Shown: piece after piece, positions 24,919-39,000 of the stretch
How the letters are laid out: every line of letters starts with the position of its first letter
Position numbering within the stretch: position 1 is the first letter of the stretch
NCBI RefSeq assembly: GCF_001625305.1
Contig: NW_017803046.1
Coordinates: forward strand, 1 to 64,000
Direction of reading: 5' to 3'
Length of the DNA: 64,000 nt
Source: Branchiostoma belcheri
Taxonomy: Eukaryota; Chordata; Leptocardii; Amphioxiformes; Branchiostomatidae
Made by a program: the position numbers and the translations under genes
The notes under the pieces: model-generated
Databases searched by the model: none
What the model was told of the DNA's origin: nothing
Seen by the model: only the letters and a program-made list of their open reading frames with translations

Positions 24919-27900
24919 ATGGCACGAGAGAGTGCCGTCATCTTTTTCCTGCTTTTGGCAGGATCGTCGGTGTCGTAAGTACTATTCATGTTTCTTTGTA
25001 GTTGCCAATCTTTTTAGTCTCTCTACCAGGCTAAAAGCAGTTTATTTTAAGCGACGGTCACAACTCGCCGTGCGTGCTTTTTGTCCGTACGTTTTTGTCG
25101 TGGCTACGTCTGCTACGTTTTTTCTGCAAACGTAGGGTGGCCGGCCGAGGGAGTACGTCACTCGCAAGGTGTACGTACGTGGTCTGCACGACACGCCTGG
25201 CCGTCAGCGGTTGCGTGCATCGTACGTTGCGCAAGTGGTAAGTGAGTTGTACGTGCTTACAACGTACGATCTCTGTGCGATTGCCACGTTGCCGCGTACA
25301 GGCCGTACCTACACGTGCGGCGTGCGCACGATTTCCTTACTCACTCGCACGTTGTAAGTGCGTGCACCTCCTGATAACTTCATCATCACTAGCCGCCCTG
25401 GTGTCTTCCGCGGCCCGTTTCTTTGGATCTTGTCTGGTAGACTTCTTTTGAGCCTTCCTGGGCATCTTGGAGACGAGTTGGCAGTCGCCCGTCAAGTCGT
25501 CTTTATATACGGTAGAAATAAGATGCGTTGCACGTGCGTTGCACGTGCGGAGCACCTAGTATGGTGCACGTGTGTTCTGCGTGGTCATTGAGCAGGTCAA
25601 CTGGGAAGTGAGGAGTAAGCACGGATGACGCAAGCACCGTGCGTGGCACGCACGTGCTTCGTGCGCTGTCCGTACAGCAATTGCACGTGAGAATAGTGAA
25701 GTTAGACTCACGGAGTCCGTACGTTGCACGCTCATAGGCTGTACGGGGCACGCGCGTCGCACGTACTCGCACGCACGGGTGGTAAATCCGCAGACCGCAC
25801 GTAGAAAAAGTATTACATGCACTTAAGGTTCTACGGCGTGTCTGCGTGCTCCCAAATCCGTAGGATTCCGTACGGAGGCGGTACTCACCACGCACGGATG
25901 CCGTACGTTTGCCCACGTTTTTGCACGTAGACAGCACGCAGAAGCACGTACGGCGAGTTGTGACCGAGGCTTTAGCCAAATAGGGGGAATTATTTGCCTG
26001 GGAAGTTTGTTGCCACCGTAGAGTTATTTTACTATGCAGAAAATTAACCTTCTTGCGACGAGCTGCCCAGGCCTATCATTCGTCCATTTTTTTTACCGAA
26101 TTCTACGATCCGTACACCCGTAGGAAGGCCTAGTGAAGGTTGGGAAATCTTGATGAATGAGTAAAAATCACAGTTACCAAAAGGAATTCTTAGAGAATAA
26201 TAAAGTTATGCTACATTTGAAACGCTGGATACATTTGGTCACTTATATCCTAGATTAGTAGGCGTCTGCACAGACCGCAATGAATTCGTTGAATTGTGAC
26301 CAAAACCGAAGTAGTGTAAATCTTTAATTTAAAAGTTCTAAAACGGGACAGAGTCTCAGGAACCATCTACCAGGCTTCAGAAGTGGCTGGAAAGAGTAGA
26401 AATGAGCGGCAAATTGTACTCTGACTTTTAGCGGAACAACTCCCCTGGTATGTTATCTGTCTAGTTGGTCAATTTCTACTCTTCTGAGGCCTGTGTAGAA
26501 GTTATCTATCTGCAAACAAACTGAGAGCAGCACATTGTTTTACGAATTCACAATGCATCATTGCCGGTGCATAGTCCTTGTGCGTTTCAATTAAACTTGA
26601 TGCCTTGATGCCATGCGACAGGTTTAGCCTCCTTCGCAGGCTTGTGGGGTGGCGGCATGATTTTTTTGGGGGTGAGCGACGCGAGTTATGCCGCGGTGGG
26701 ACAATTTTGCCGCCGAGGAAGTTTTGCCACGGAGAGGCTTGTTGGAGCGGGATACCTTCTCTCCGTAGCAAAACTCTCTCGGCGGCAAAATCGTCCCTCC
26801 GCGGCATAACTCGCGTCGCTCACCCCCCCAAAAAATAATAATGCCGCCACCCAACAAGTCTGCGAAGGAGGCTATGACAGGTTAACATTCTGGTGAAAAC
26901 TTGATTCTCTGTCAATACTGTAACATGAATAGAATAGAAGATGAACAACACTTTATTTTAGACTGTACTTTATATTCTAATGAAAGATCTGTCCTTTTTA
27001 ATCATATCAAAGAGAAGTTCCCATACTTTGAACACCTAGATGCAAACGGCAAACTTATATTTTTGATGCGTCTAGACAAACAATGTATTACAAACATGAT
27101 CTGTTCCCACATTTTCCATTGTACATAAAAGCGAGAAGTTGACCACTCTGTATCAGCTCAATAGCTAGAACACTTTGTATTAATTAGCCTAGTATAGTAT
27201 CCTTGTATGTTCCTTATGTTTGTCTAAGTCAAGTAGTGTTGTCTACACTTTTCTACATACGTTTGTTATGTGTCTGTTATATCTTGACCTGTACCTAGCC
27301 CGTCGTGGCATGAATGTACAATAAAGGTATTTCAATTTATTCCTTTTCAGCGCCTACACGGGTTGCCCTGTCCTCGGGGCTCCCACCAACGGCATGATCA
27401 GTTGCCAAACGGACAGCATGGGAACTCAGGTAGATATTTAGTCATTTACTTAACAATTCATTACTGCAAAAAATCGCTTCTAAAACTCAGATTCCCCTTG
27501 TATTACGCTTCCAAAATCTTTGTTCACGTTGTGTTACATATCTATATCTATTATCTTTCGTATTTCAATTCATTTATATTTGATTTTTTTGTATGAATCA
27601 ATGTGTTCTGTTATGTGGTAGCGTTAATATACATGAGTCCTTGTTACTTGAGTGCGCTAAGTCACTCTGTGTTATATTACTTTCGCCAATGTGTGAATAA
27701 AAAAAACTCTCAGGTAAAACATCACTTTGTGACGTCTGCAATCATATAGTACGGTTAGAGGAGGATGACTTGTGAATAGTCTGTCTCAAATTATATTTCG
27801 TAGAACTACAGCATGATTTCGATCAGTGTTCTAGCCGACTCTTAACATTGCAATTTACGGAATTTTGCTGCTCAGGGCGAACAAAAATTTGCCCAATCCA

Positions 27901-29007
27901 TCATATTTTACGGACAAAATTCGTTTTATTGGTTTTTTAGGGGGTAAAAATTTCACAATTTTCCCGGGGGAGGGTGCCTCTAAACCCGGCAGGACTGTCG
28001 CACCAATGGCTCCAGCGTTCGACATGATGTTACATCAAACAAAATTGAGATGACGGAAAAATATTCAGTCGTGCATATCCCAAGGGCACAAGGTTGGTAA
28101 CATGGCAGGATTTGATCCCGGGACCTCTTGGTTCTGAGCCGAATGCTCTGCCGTTACGCCACACGACTACATTTACCTATCTTTTTAAATTGACTATATT
28201 GTTTGGTTCCTTTCCCCAGGTATGCGTGCCCACGTGTCTGGAGGGATACCAGTTCGCGGGACCGTGTCCGGCCAGCTTCAAGTGCGTGGACGGCAAGTGG
28301 TCTCCGGCGGGCGGGTTCCCTGACTGCGTCCGTGAGTAACTTTCAGAATACCGGGAGTTTCTTTTGACACAACTGATAACAACTCTCATGGTCACTTGCT
28401 TACGTTTTGATGTCTATCAGACACCTTATTCAAAGCTTCTGACTGGAGTACTGGTTCTCGCCTCCTCTAGGTAGGTGGCGCTTTTGCGTCGAGAACACAA
28501 TCCCAAATGTTTGTATCCTCCTCGTCCCGAAACAGACTAGAACCGTAATTTCTAACACCAAAAAATGGACTGTTTAATACCAGTTGATCAGTCGAAAATT
28601 TCTGCAAGCACTAGTCCATTTGTTTGTGTTGAAAATTTCAGTTCAAACCTTAGCTCCGGAATGACTTCTACCAACACAGATGAACTGATGTGTTGTACAC
28701 CGCATATTGTGCTTGCTGTTGCAGGAACATAGAGCCTTTAAATATCATGGCTTGCATGATATCTACATCGTGAAACCACATGATGGGTTAACTTGCTATT
28801 TGTTACACAAGAAAATAGTTGCTCAAGCAACTGTGTAGACATTTTGTGTAGCACCCAATAATTTTGGTCAGTAATTCTGTAGTTGAACAGGTATTTATCC
28901 AAAAACTAACTAAGTCTAGTTGTTCCTTTCTCGCCGTCTCCTTGCAGCCACTGCGTCCCCGGTGACCGCCTCTGGTTCGCCTGTTAACCCAGGGATCCAG
29001 ACAAGGG
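24919..29007 (+). CDS. Mucin-like gene, exons 1-4: signal peptide, sushi (CCP) domain and linker
   Basis: ATG 24919 opens a signal peptide ([19 protein letters not shown]); this start is chosen because the hydrophobic core follows at once. Exons 2 and 3 form one CCP module with four cysteines ([14 protein letters not shown] ... CVPTC ... FKCVDGKW ... DC), including the W before the last Cys. Exon 4 is a short Ser/Pro linker. A sushi domain ahead of D1 is not the vertebrate mucin layout. Confidence 0.85.
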
Positions 29008-32000
29008 GTGAGTACAGTTTAAAAGGAAGTTGAAAACTCGAACAATGAACCTCAAAATTTAGTACATTTTTGTGATAAAACAACGCTGTTTATTCATGAG
29101 ACATATCGTTGATGGGATTTTTCTGTCGGAACTGTTGGCACCTGACTTCTGTATACGCGCAGACAATGATAATGATGTTTATTTGCACATTCGTGCCCAT
29201 GAGGGCTAAGCGCAGTACATATGTACATAATATTATGTAAAATTACTTGCTGTGGGCTAAGTATCACTTCATGTTTTCTATTCCCAGCCGTGGTGCCGCC
29301 GGACCAGGAGGGCCACTGTGCCACGTGGGGCCAGCACAACTTCCGCACGTTTGACGGCAGTGTGTACCAGTTCAAGGGGGCGTGCCGCTACGTCCTGGCC
29401 AGCGACATCTTTGCAGATACCTTCAAGTAAGCAAAGCTTTAAAGGAACCCAATGCAATTTCAGGGTGGCAAACATTTCTTCAGAGTCAATTTTCTGGTCA
29501 TTCTGTTAATGTTGAATCTACCCTATCCCACATCCCCTACTGGTATCTGTGACGGGAAAACGCTACGTATGTCACAGAAGGAGAACAGTAGCTTGCTTTG
29601 TATCGTTGGCTGGTACCCAAAAATAAAGAAATGCCTTACGTATCTTGATTTGTGGCTACTTCAAACACTTCAAACACTTTAAGAATTTTCCACTGGACAA
29701 CAGAATTTATATCGATATCCCGATGTACATCGACATTCATGGAGCAGAAAATATCCTGTAAATTTAAATATAAAATCTATTTATATACAGTCAAAGATTC
29801 TATTCGGTACAATAATAGGAGGCAGACAACTACTGTCTGGGAAAACGTGTACTTCTACTACTACACTAGCTATTATAGGGTTTGACTTCTTCTTTGAAGG
29901 CAGTGGATAATGAATAGTCCCACATTTTACACAATTAGTGGGTTTTGCGATATGATTTTTACAAAACATATATTATTTTCAGCATCCACATCTGCAACGA
30001 CCGTCTCTGCCAGCCGGGCGAGGCCTGCTCCCGCTCCATCAACATCTATATACTATTAGATATAAGAATTGTACATCGACATTCGTGGAGAAAAAATATC
30101 CAGTAATTTTATATATGATTTCACGAAACATTTTATATTTTCAGCATCCACATCTGCAACGACCGTCACTGCCAGCCTGGCGAGGCCTGCTCCCGCTCCA
30201 TCAACATCTACATGGGAGACGTGGAGATGGAGCTTCGGCAGTCGGAGGACGGCCCGCTGGTCTACTGCGACGGCAACCTGCTCACCGTCCCCACCACCGC
30301 CTTCGGCGCCCTGATCGAGAAGACTTCTCACTTCATCATCGTGAGGAGCGGGCTGGGCTTCAAGCTGTGGTGGGACGGACAGGAGGCCGTCTTCCTCACC
30401 GTACGTCAAGAATCTCTGTGCATTGGCTTATGAATGAATGAAGACCTTTTAGTACTGTACATTTTTGACCCATTGGGCTAAGCACATATGGAAATTGTAG
30501 TAAATAAAAAAAACATAGCAACAAAGAATACACAATAAAATGGTCGCGCGGATTTTATGCAGGTGTCCGAATCCCTGCTGGGAAAGACGGGCGGTCTGTG
30601 CGGCAAGTTTAACCGGGACCCTACCGACGACTACACCACACTGCACGGGAGGCTGGTGGCTGACTCCGCAACGTTTGCCAACAGTTGGAAGATGGAGAGT
30701 CTGTCAGGTATTTGAAAGCTATACATATGAATATAATATCATATGGATAATACTGGTAACCGTCGTGTAAAAGAAAATGTTCTACCAACCTGATGAAATT
30801 ATTTTCGGATAGCATTTTTAGTTCTGACCAGAAAACAGTAGTTTGTGTGACTTCCCGGTCCACTGATATAATCTGTCGTACTTTTCAGCACCGTGCCCAA
30901 ATGCCCCGACCAACACCTACTGCACCTTTGACACCACGGAGACGTATCAGGTGGCAGTCAATGCCATTAACCTCTGCAGCTGTCTGTTGGAGACACCTTG
31001 CAAGGCTGTAAGGGTTTTTCCAAACTGGTTGTAATGGCTGTCAGTAAACTTAGCATAATATAGGCATCATTTATTGTTTATCAATTGAAGGTCTATGATG
31101 TCAAAATTTGAAAATTTAGGAATCTTGTTTTTTCGACCCGCCTTGTTTTTTTTCGCTCATTTCATTTGATTTCGAGTCTGTGGAGGATGTCATCCATATA
31201 ATTTACTTGCCGTGGCCTTACCTTTATTTTCATCCCTATTCCAGGTTGTGGACCCCACGCCTTACTTCGAGGCGTGTAAGGAGGACGTGTGCTTCTGCGC
31301 CACCCAGCGGCAGGGCTGTGAGTGCAGCTCTCTAGAGGCGTACTTCAGGGAGTGTTCACGTTTCGGCGTCCACCACAACTGGAGGTCACCCGACCGTTGT
31401 CGTAAGGCGCCGTTTTTTCACAATGTAGACTAGTTCAATCAAAAAGTAGAAAACAGTCTTCATCATACGGATTGAAATTGTACAATATCGTTTGACTTTG
31501 AATCTAAGTTGACAGTAGTGTGGTGTCCCGTCAAACATGTACGAGTGACTATTTCTAGGGTCACTTGACCGTTGCCATAAGACGGTGTTTCTTTCAACAA
31601 TGTATGCGCAAAACATTGGAAAAGTAGAAACTGATAGCAATTGAACAATGTCATTTGGGTCTAGGTTGACAGTAGTGTTCCGTCAAACTTTTATTGTTTA
31701 TAGGATCACTTGAAATTTGTCGAAAAACAGCATTTCTTTCAACAATGTAGAGCATTTAAAATGTAGCTTCTGATAGAGACTGTACAATATTTTTAAGAGT
31801 CTAGGTTGACAGCAGTGAAGCGTACCGTCAAACTTGTACGAGTGACTATTTTTAGGATCACCTGACCCTTTTAAGACGGCATTTCTTCCAACAAAGTAGA
31901 GCAGTCAAAAGAAGAAAACACGCTTCATCACGCTGATAGAAATTGTACAATATCATTTGGATTTTAAATAGGCTAAGGTGACCCAGCCGTTGCCACTTTA

Positions 32001-35000
32001 CATTGCGCGAAGACTGTCGAAATCAGTGGCAAACTGTCAGATTCCGTCGCGATTTTTAGCTAGTTATCACCAAAAAAAAATTCCTCCACACGTTTGAAAA
32101 TGGCGCTGTCGTCACAGGCCATGAGAATGGGCCATGTGCCGTCAAAACTACTTCCAGTCACGGCCGCGTAGGACAAGTCGTCGGCTTTGGAAAGAACGAG
32201 AAAGAGCGGTCGTTATGGCCAGATGGCCGGCTTATATAGGTGGTTGCTTGGGCAAATTTGGTACTGTATAAAACGTGTTGTATGCTCTTCCAGCCATGTC
32301 ATGCTCCAACGGGATGGTTTATGACTCCTGCGGCTCGTCCTGCCCCGCCACCTGCTCCAACACAGACTACAACTGCGTGGACGACCACTGCGTGGACGGC
32401 TGCCACTGCCCGCGCGGCACGTTCCTGCAGGACGGTTCCTGTGTGACGCGGGACCAGTGTCCGTGTACCTACCAGGGCAAGGACTACGGCGCAGGCGACA
32501 GGATCACCAGGGACTGCAACGAGTGGTAAGTGGCGGCACTGTGGCACACTGTAGCGTTGGTTTACATCCATCTAGGCTCTATGCTCTCTAGAACCCTTGT
32601 CCTGCTGGCAATTTTTACACAACATTTTCAAATAATTTCATGTCTTAATCAGGTTACAGACCCTTGACTTTTTTTGCCCTGCGGCGGCGTAGTTACTTTC
32701 GCATTCGTTGCGTTTCGCTGCGGTGTGATGCGTTGCACGAGAAACACCCCCAAATCGCACATATACAGGGCACTATATAGATGGTACTGTATGTACAACC
32801 CATATATATATGGGCCCCGCAGGACAAGGGCTAGGCATCCAATTTAGTTTCAGTTACTGGGCATGCGCAAAACGTGATATTTAAAGTTAGTTTTCTGCTC
32901 ATTCATTTCATTTAGTAAGTTTAGTCAATGCTACACCATAGCAAAAATGTGAAAACTTTTGTGTGTGCGTCTCTTCCACAGTGTGTGCTTCATGGGCAAG
33001 TGGACCTGCACTGAACATCAGTGTGAATGTAAGTTGTTTTCCCTCATCTAAATTTTGTTCGATGTCACATCCTAGTCGGTACGAAAAGTCCAAAAAAATG
33101 TTACCTTTCTAGTTAACTTCTAAAATCTTAACCCATACAGCCACCTGTTCCGTGACTGGAGAGAACCACTTCCAGTCGTTTGACGGCGTGCGGTTTGACC
33201 TGCTGGGAACGTACCAGGCTTCCTTCATCCTGGCCACTAACATCCGCAGGGACGACGACCCCTTCCGCATCACCTACAACATACACGACTGCCACAAGGA
33301 GCACTGCAAGAGGTGGGAATTTAAAGTACTTTAAGTTCTGAAGGGCTGTTTCCATTCTCAAAGAGCCACAGTGCTTTGTATTTGTACTTATTGCCAACGC
33401 GACACGCCATTACTATACATGTAGGTCAGTACAAGTGCAGAAGTATTACAAAACGGATAGTAAATTAAAAAGTTATTGTTTACATTGAAATGCAGTGTTA
33501 GAAACACCCACCTGTAGTCTGCATTTTGCAGAGACATTTTTATATAAGGATTATTCTTGTAACTTATAAGTTGCAAGAAAAGAAACTATTAAAACGGATT
33601 GGCACAATAAAATCTGTGCACAAAATCTATTACAAATATGCAATTTCTACAAATTTACATCAAACTTCGGGTCTTTTCGCACATATCATAGATATCAGAT
33701 TTCTGATCGTTTCACACATAACGTTATCATACACTTCAAATTTCTGGTCTTTTTACACATACCATACGCTTGACACCTGTAGGTCCCTGACAGTTGAACT
33801 TGGCGGTAAGACAATGAAGATGCTCCCCGATCACGAGCTGATGATTGACGGGGAGGAGATCATCACCCTGCCTTACCGCTCTCATGAGTTCTTTATCGAC
33901 ACTGTCTCAACCATCTACCAAAGGGTTGGTATTCTATGAAACGATATAATGTATGGAATGATTTTGATATATTTTTTATATAAAAATGATTGAAATGTCT
34001 TTTTTTCATACAAATCATGTATGATAGCTTTTTATAGCCAAACAATTCAATAGTTTTGTTGTCTAACAAAAATCGCGGTCTCGGTTAAAGCCATGTTGAT
34101 TACCCAAGCACCGGCGTTTTGCGACTTCAAAAAGCCCATAATCAACATGGTTGATTTGGTGGTGGGCCGAGTTGACCAGGGCGGTGGGCCGTGTTGACCA
34201 AATTGCGATGGGCCGAGTTGGTAATGGTCCGAGTCGTCCTGAGTCCGAAAACAATGTCTGAGACTTATATACATTGTATTGTCATTGCTATTGCATTGTA
34301 TTTTTGCAACCTCTAAACGTATTGATGTATTGCTGACAGGTCACAACATCAAATGGCCTGAACATCTTCTGGGATGGGAAGCACCGTCTGTACGTGTTGG
34401 CCAGTCCTGAGCTGATGGGCCGCACGTATGGTATGTGTGGTAACTACAACAACAAGCAGAAGGACGACTTCCTCACCAGGGACGGCGACGTGGAGATCAC
34501 AGCCACTGTATGTACTCTTCTGTTTCTATTTCTGTTTTGGCCTCTACAGGCATCCAAAGCAAATTCAGGGCGGCAAAACGAAAATATTTTGGATGAGAAA
34601 ATCTGTCTGATATTGACATTTACTACCATTTCTGCACATTTTCGTCATCATTTCATACTATGCATTATGTGAGGGGTCCCTATATTTTGCGCAATGCCCA
34701 TAAATAGGTAAATCCACCCTACCATACAAAACAGACATCCGGTTCCCCTCATTGACATCGTATTTTGTCTCCCAGATATCAGAATGCTGCCAGATAGGGT
34801 ACATTAAAAGAATGACCAGAAAATTCACTTCGGAAATCCAGTTTTCCCTCCTCGAAATTGCATCGGAAGCCTTAGATACCCAGCTAATTCTAAAATACAC
34901 AACTCTCTTCTTATCAGTTTGATACTACAGGTTAAAAGTCCGACCAGTGTCTAAAATTCTACAAATCTAGACAAAGAGTTAAAATGTAACAAAGTTTAAT

Positions 35001-36036
35001 AGTGGTCGTACGTCGATCTTTCTATTGTTATGAGAGAGAAATTATCACTATTTCTCTTGATATCACAATCAAAATATCTAATATTAGTAACACAACACCA
35101 TATTAAAGCCCACTGTACTAAATATACTTAATACTTGTACTATAAAATACTGAAAACACGCCATCTCTTTCAGAACTTTGCAGCTAAGTGGATAGTCAGT
35201 GGTTCCGGACCCAAGTCTGATGAAGGCACCCATCATCCGTGTGAGATCTACTCCCAGAGGAGGAGCACTGCTCTCAAGTCCTGTCAGGTCATCAGAGAGG
35301 ATCCATTCACATGTATGTGATATCACATTTTGCAAACATGGATGAATAATTAGGCCACGCCGATTTAATTCTTTGGTTCTCGGATTTGCTTCTTCATTTT
35401 TCTGAATTTTTCGCAATCCAGGTTCTGATTCAGAATCAGCTCAAAAATACTAATGTTTTGGTCAACATAGTTGGAGAAAGTCTTTTTCTTCCTACCTGTT
35501 ACAGTTTTTCTATCTATCACTCCATTGGTTTGATTAAAAGTTCAAAATTCATTGTTTAGATTTGACTGCATGGCTTCTATCATAGAATTTGTTTTTCCCT
35601 GTTGTTCATAATTTTTCTGAAAAATATTGGAGAACCAACAATTTAAATTGGGTTACGTTTAAGATTATGCTATTAAATGACAACTTAAATTGATTGGAAC
35701 TATCAAATGTAGCAGTATTGCATAGTCTTTTGATGACTTTTATGTTCTCTCCACAGTGTGCCATGACTTGGTGAACTTCAAGGCTTACTACGACAACTGT
35801 CTGTACGACTGCTGCGCATCAGACGCCACAGACGGACTGAACAACCTGTGTGATGCCATCGCAGACTATGCATTCGCCTGCGCAAAAGCAGGTGTTAATG
35901 TGGACTGGAGGAACTCCGTGCCCGGCTGTGGTAAGCAATGTTTGTCATAAACATAATGTATGTATATGTCAGTGATACCAACAGATTCCATGCCTTAATG
36001 TTACCTCCATGAAAAATGGAGGAATTGTTTTTGCTC

Positions 36037-36071
<35 letters not shown>

Positions 36072-39000
36072 GTATGCCCATGTTTCTGCATGGCCTTTAG
36101 GTCAGGTTGTAATGAATATGGTTGGGGTAAGTGTAAAGACTTGTGTGTAGGGCACCATGGTAAACGAGAAGAGGACACAGTCACCATCACGAAAGATCTA
36201 AATATTTCATGAAGGTCTGAGGTAACGACGCCCTAAGGCATGGCTCGTCAAGGTATTCCACGTGGTGACTGGGGCAAGCAATATGAGGATATTGCTACAA
36301 TCGGGGGGCTGTGATTGGCTAGAAGTTGAGAAGATATACACCGCGCACGTGAACGGAGTTTTACAGAAATTGGGCTGGAATGTCGACCTACCCAGTATTA
36401 GGGCATGAGGATATTCCTACAATCGGGGGGCTGTGATTGGCTAGAAGTTGAGTAGACATGCACCGTGCACGTGAACGGAGTTTTCCTGTTTTTGTAATTT
36501 TGAAAATCTCCCGTGGCTAATCAGTGTTGTATGTTTGATTTCCAGAAATGACCTGCAATGGTGACAAAGTGTACTCACACGAGGCACCCAGCTGCCAGGT
36601 CTCCTGCGGGTCTCTGAATTCAGCCTGCACACAGCAGACAGTGGAGGGCTGTGTCTGTCCAGCGGGTATGGTTCTAGACTACGACGGTCACTGCGTGATT
36701 CCTGAGCAGTGTTCCTGTATACACGAGGGCAAGGATTACGAGGCAGGAGAGACCATCCGTCAGGATTGCAATATTTGGTGAGTCGAAACCTTCTGATGTT
36801 TCAGAGATAGATTTCGAAGCTTTTGCACCATCGCCGCGCAGGTCACGTTTTCTGTGCGAGACTTATTGGAGACGCTACATGTAGTTATCTTTTATATCTC
36901 ATACCTTTATAAAGTTTACAGTGGTTCAGCTTACGGCTTCTAAAATACACGGTGTCCCGCAACGGTCAGCATGTGAGCGATACCTTTACAGTTGACCCGG
37001 CTTACGACTGGCCTTCTAAAATAAACAACCAGTGTTGATGGCAATCTGAAATATTGATGGACAGCCTAGTTTTTGCTCAGTGGGCAACCTGAAAAATTAT
37101 TTTGAACCCAGACTGGTATCCAATGAAAGAACAAACGGTAGATCTGAAATAGTCACTTTTCACATGCATAGGCTTGAAATTACTCAAAGGAGATGAGCTG
37201 CCGTTAACCCCTACCAATCATACCTAAAAATATACTGCACCGTATTCCATGAATTTAGAATAACCAATGCCAAGTTGTTGTCTTAGCCAATCGGTTGTTT
37301 CAGTTAGGCTTTATAAGTTTGTTACTACACCAGCAGACTGTTTGAGCACTGCTTCAATTTCAATTTCAATTGTTGGTAAAATTCACGGTAATCGCAATCA
37401 TTGAGTTAAACCATTGTATTGTCAACCCTCCAGTGAGTGCCACAAGGGTTCTTGGGTCTGCACGGAGAATGAGTGTCCACAGGAGGAGGAGTGTCCGACC
37501 AACATGGAGTGGTCCCACTGTAAAACAGAGTGCCCAAGAACCTGTGAGAACATGCACCTTAGGCAGACATGTATTACCAGGTGAGTGCCAATTGTCACCA
37601 GCACTTGCATGGTTACCTCAATGAAAAATGGAGGTGTGTGTGTGTTTCTGCAGTTTGTGATGGATTGGTTGGGTTCAGTTTGTCCCATAGGCGAAAGTCA
37701 TTAATCATTTCTACATCTGGAAAGCGTGCACTCACTTTTTCATTAGTGTTAGTTGTTACATGTCTCTTTGAAAGCTGCGCAATACAGAAGGCGATTGTAC
37801 CAGCCTTTTTGTTCAAAAGAGATTTTCAACCCCTCCTAAAAAGTGGTGACTTATGGACATTAACGTAAATGAGAAGAAGATCCCAAATATAACATTTACG
37901 CAAGATTGAATATTTCACGGAGGTCTGAGATCTCCGAATTCTTGGTAATTTTGCCACCACCTGGTTTATCAGCTTGTTATTTGGCTATCATTTGCCACAC
38001 AAACGTTTTAGGAAGGCATGACTACAACATGTATGCTTTATCTTTACTTTAATGCAGGAAATGTGTGGCTGGCTGCCAGTGCAACAATGAGACAGTCTGG
38101 AACGGCAAGTCGTGCGTTGCCCCCGAGTCCTGCCCGTGCCAGCATGGCGGCAGGAGCTACCAGGAGGGGCAGACCATGAAGATTGACTGCAACACATGGT
38201 GAGTCCCTAATCAAAAGAAGACTGAAGAGTGGATATAGATATATATGTCACAGGGGAGATTGGAATCCAGGGGGATCCGGAATCCTCCTAGGGGAGATTG
38301 GAATCCCTATTTCCCCTAGGGGAGACTGGAATTCAAGTTTTCTTGGGATCTGAATGTCTGAATTCCAATCTCTCCTAGGAGGATTCCAGATTCTCCTAGG
38401 GGAGATATAGATAGGGATTCCAATTTGGCCTAGGACAAGTGGGAATTCTTACAGGACAATCTCCAATTTTAAAAGGAGAAATTCTGATTGCATCAAAATT
38501 CTTGGGCAAATAGACTGAGTTATTTCACACCTAAAGTTTCGATCAATTTCAGCATAGGTAAGTGAATATGTAAATCAGACTCAGATATTTGCATCAGGCC
38601 ATTGTGAGATAGTGACTCAAAAACTAGTTTTTCCAGTTGGAAATAGATTTCAGTCTAACTCTCTCTAAGTCAGGAAAGATTTCAATTATGGAATTAGAAC
38701 TGCAAATATGCCAGGACAAATCTTGATTCCAATCTAGTAATTCACCTACAATAGTAATAGGCTTGCCTATGCTGAAGTTGATTGAAAGTTTCCAATCTCT
38801 CTTAGGAGGATTCCCCTAGGAGTATTCCAGTCTCCCCTAGGGGAAATAGGGATTCCAATCTCCGCTAGGAGGATTCCGGATCCCCCTGGATTCCAATCTC
38901 CCCTGTGACATATACAAGATATAACAGGAGCACCATATATTGATATTACGTAATTCACTATACAGATTCTGAACCAGCATTTACCTTTATGAAATTGAAA

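Noticed and set aside
25503-25979. Minus-strand frame of 158 codons rich in Cys, Arg and Thr
   Set aside because: It lies wholly within the CpG-rich foldback, and the composition follows the CGTACG repeats.
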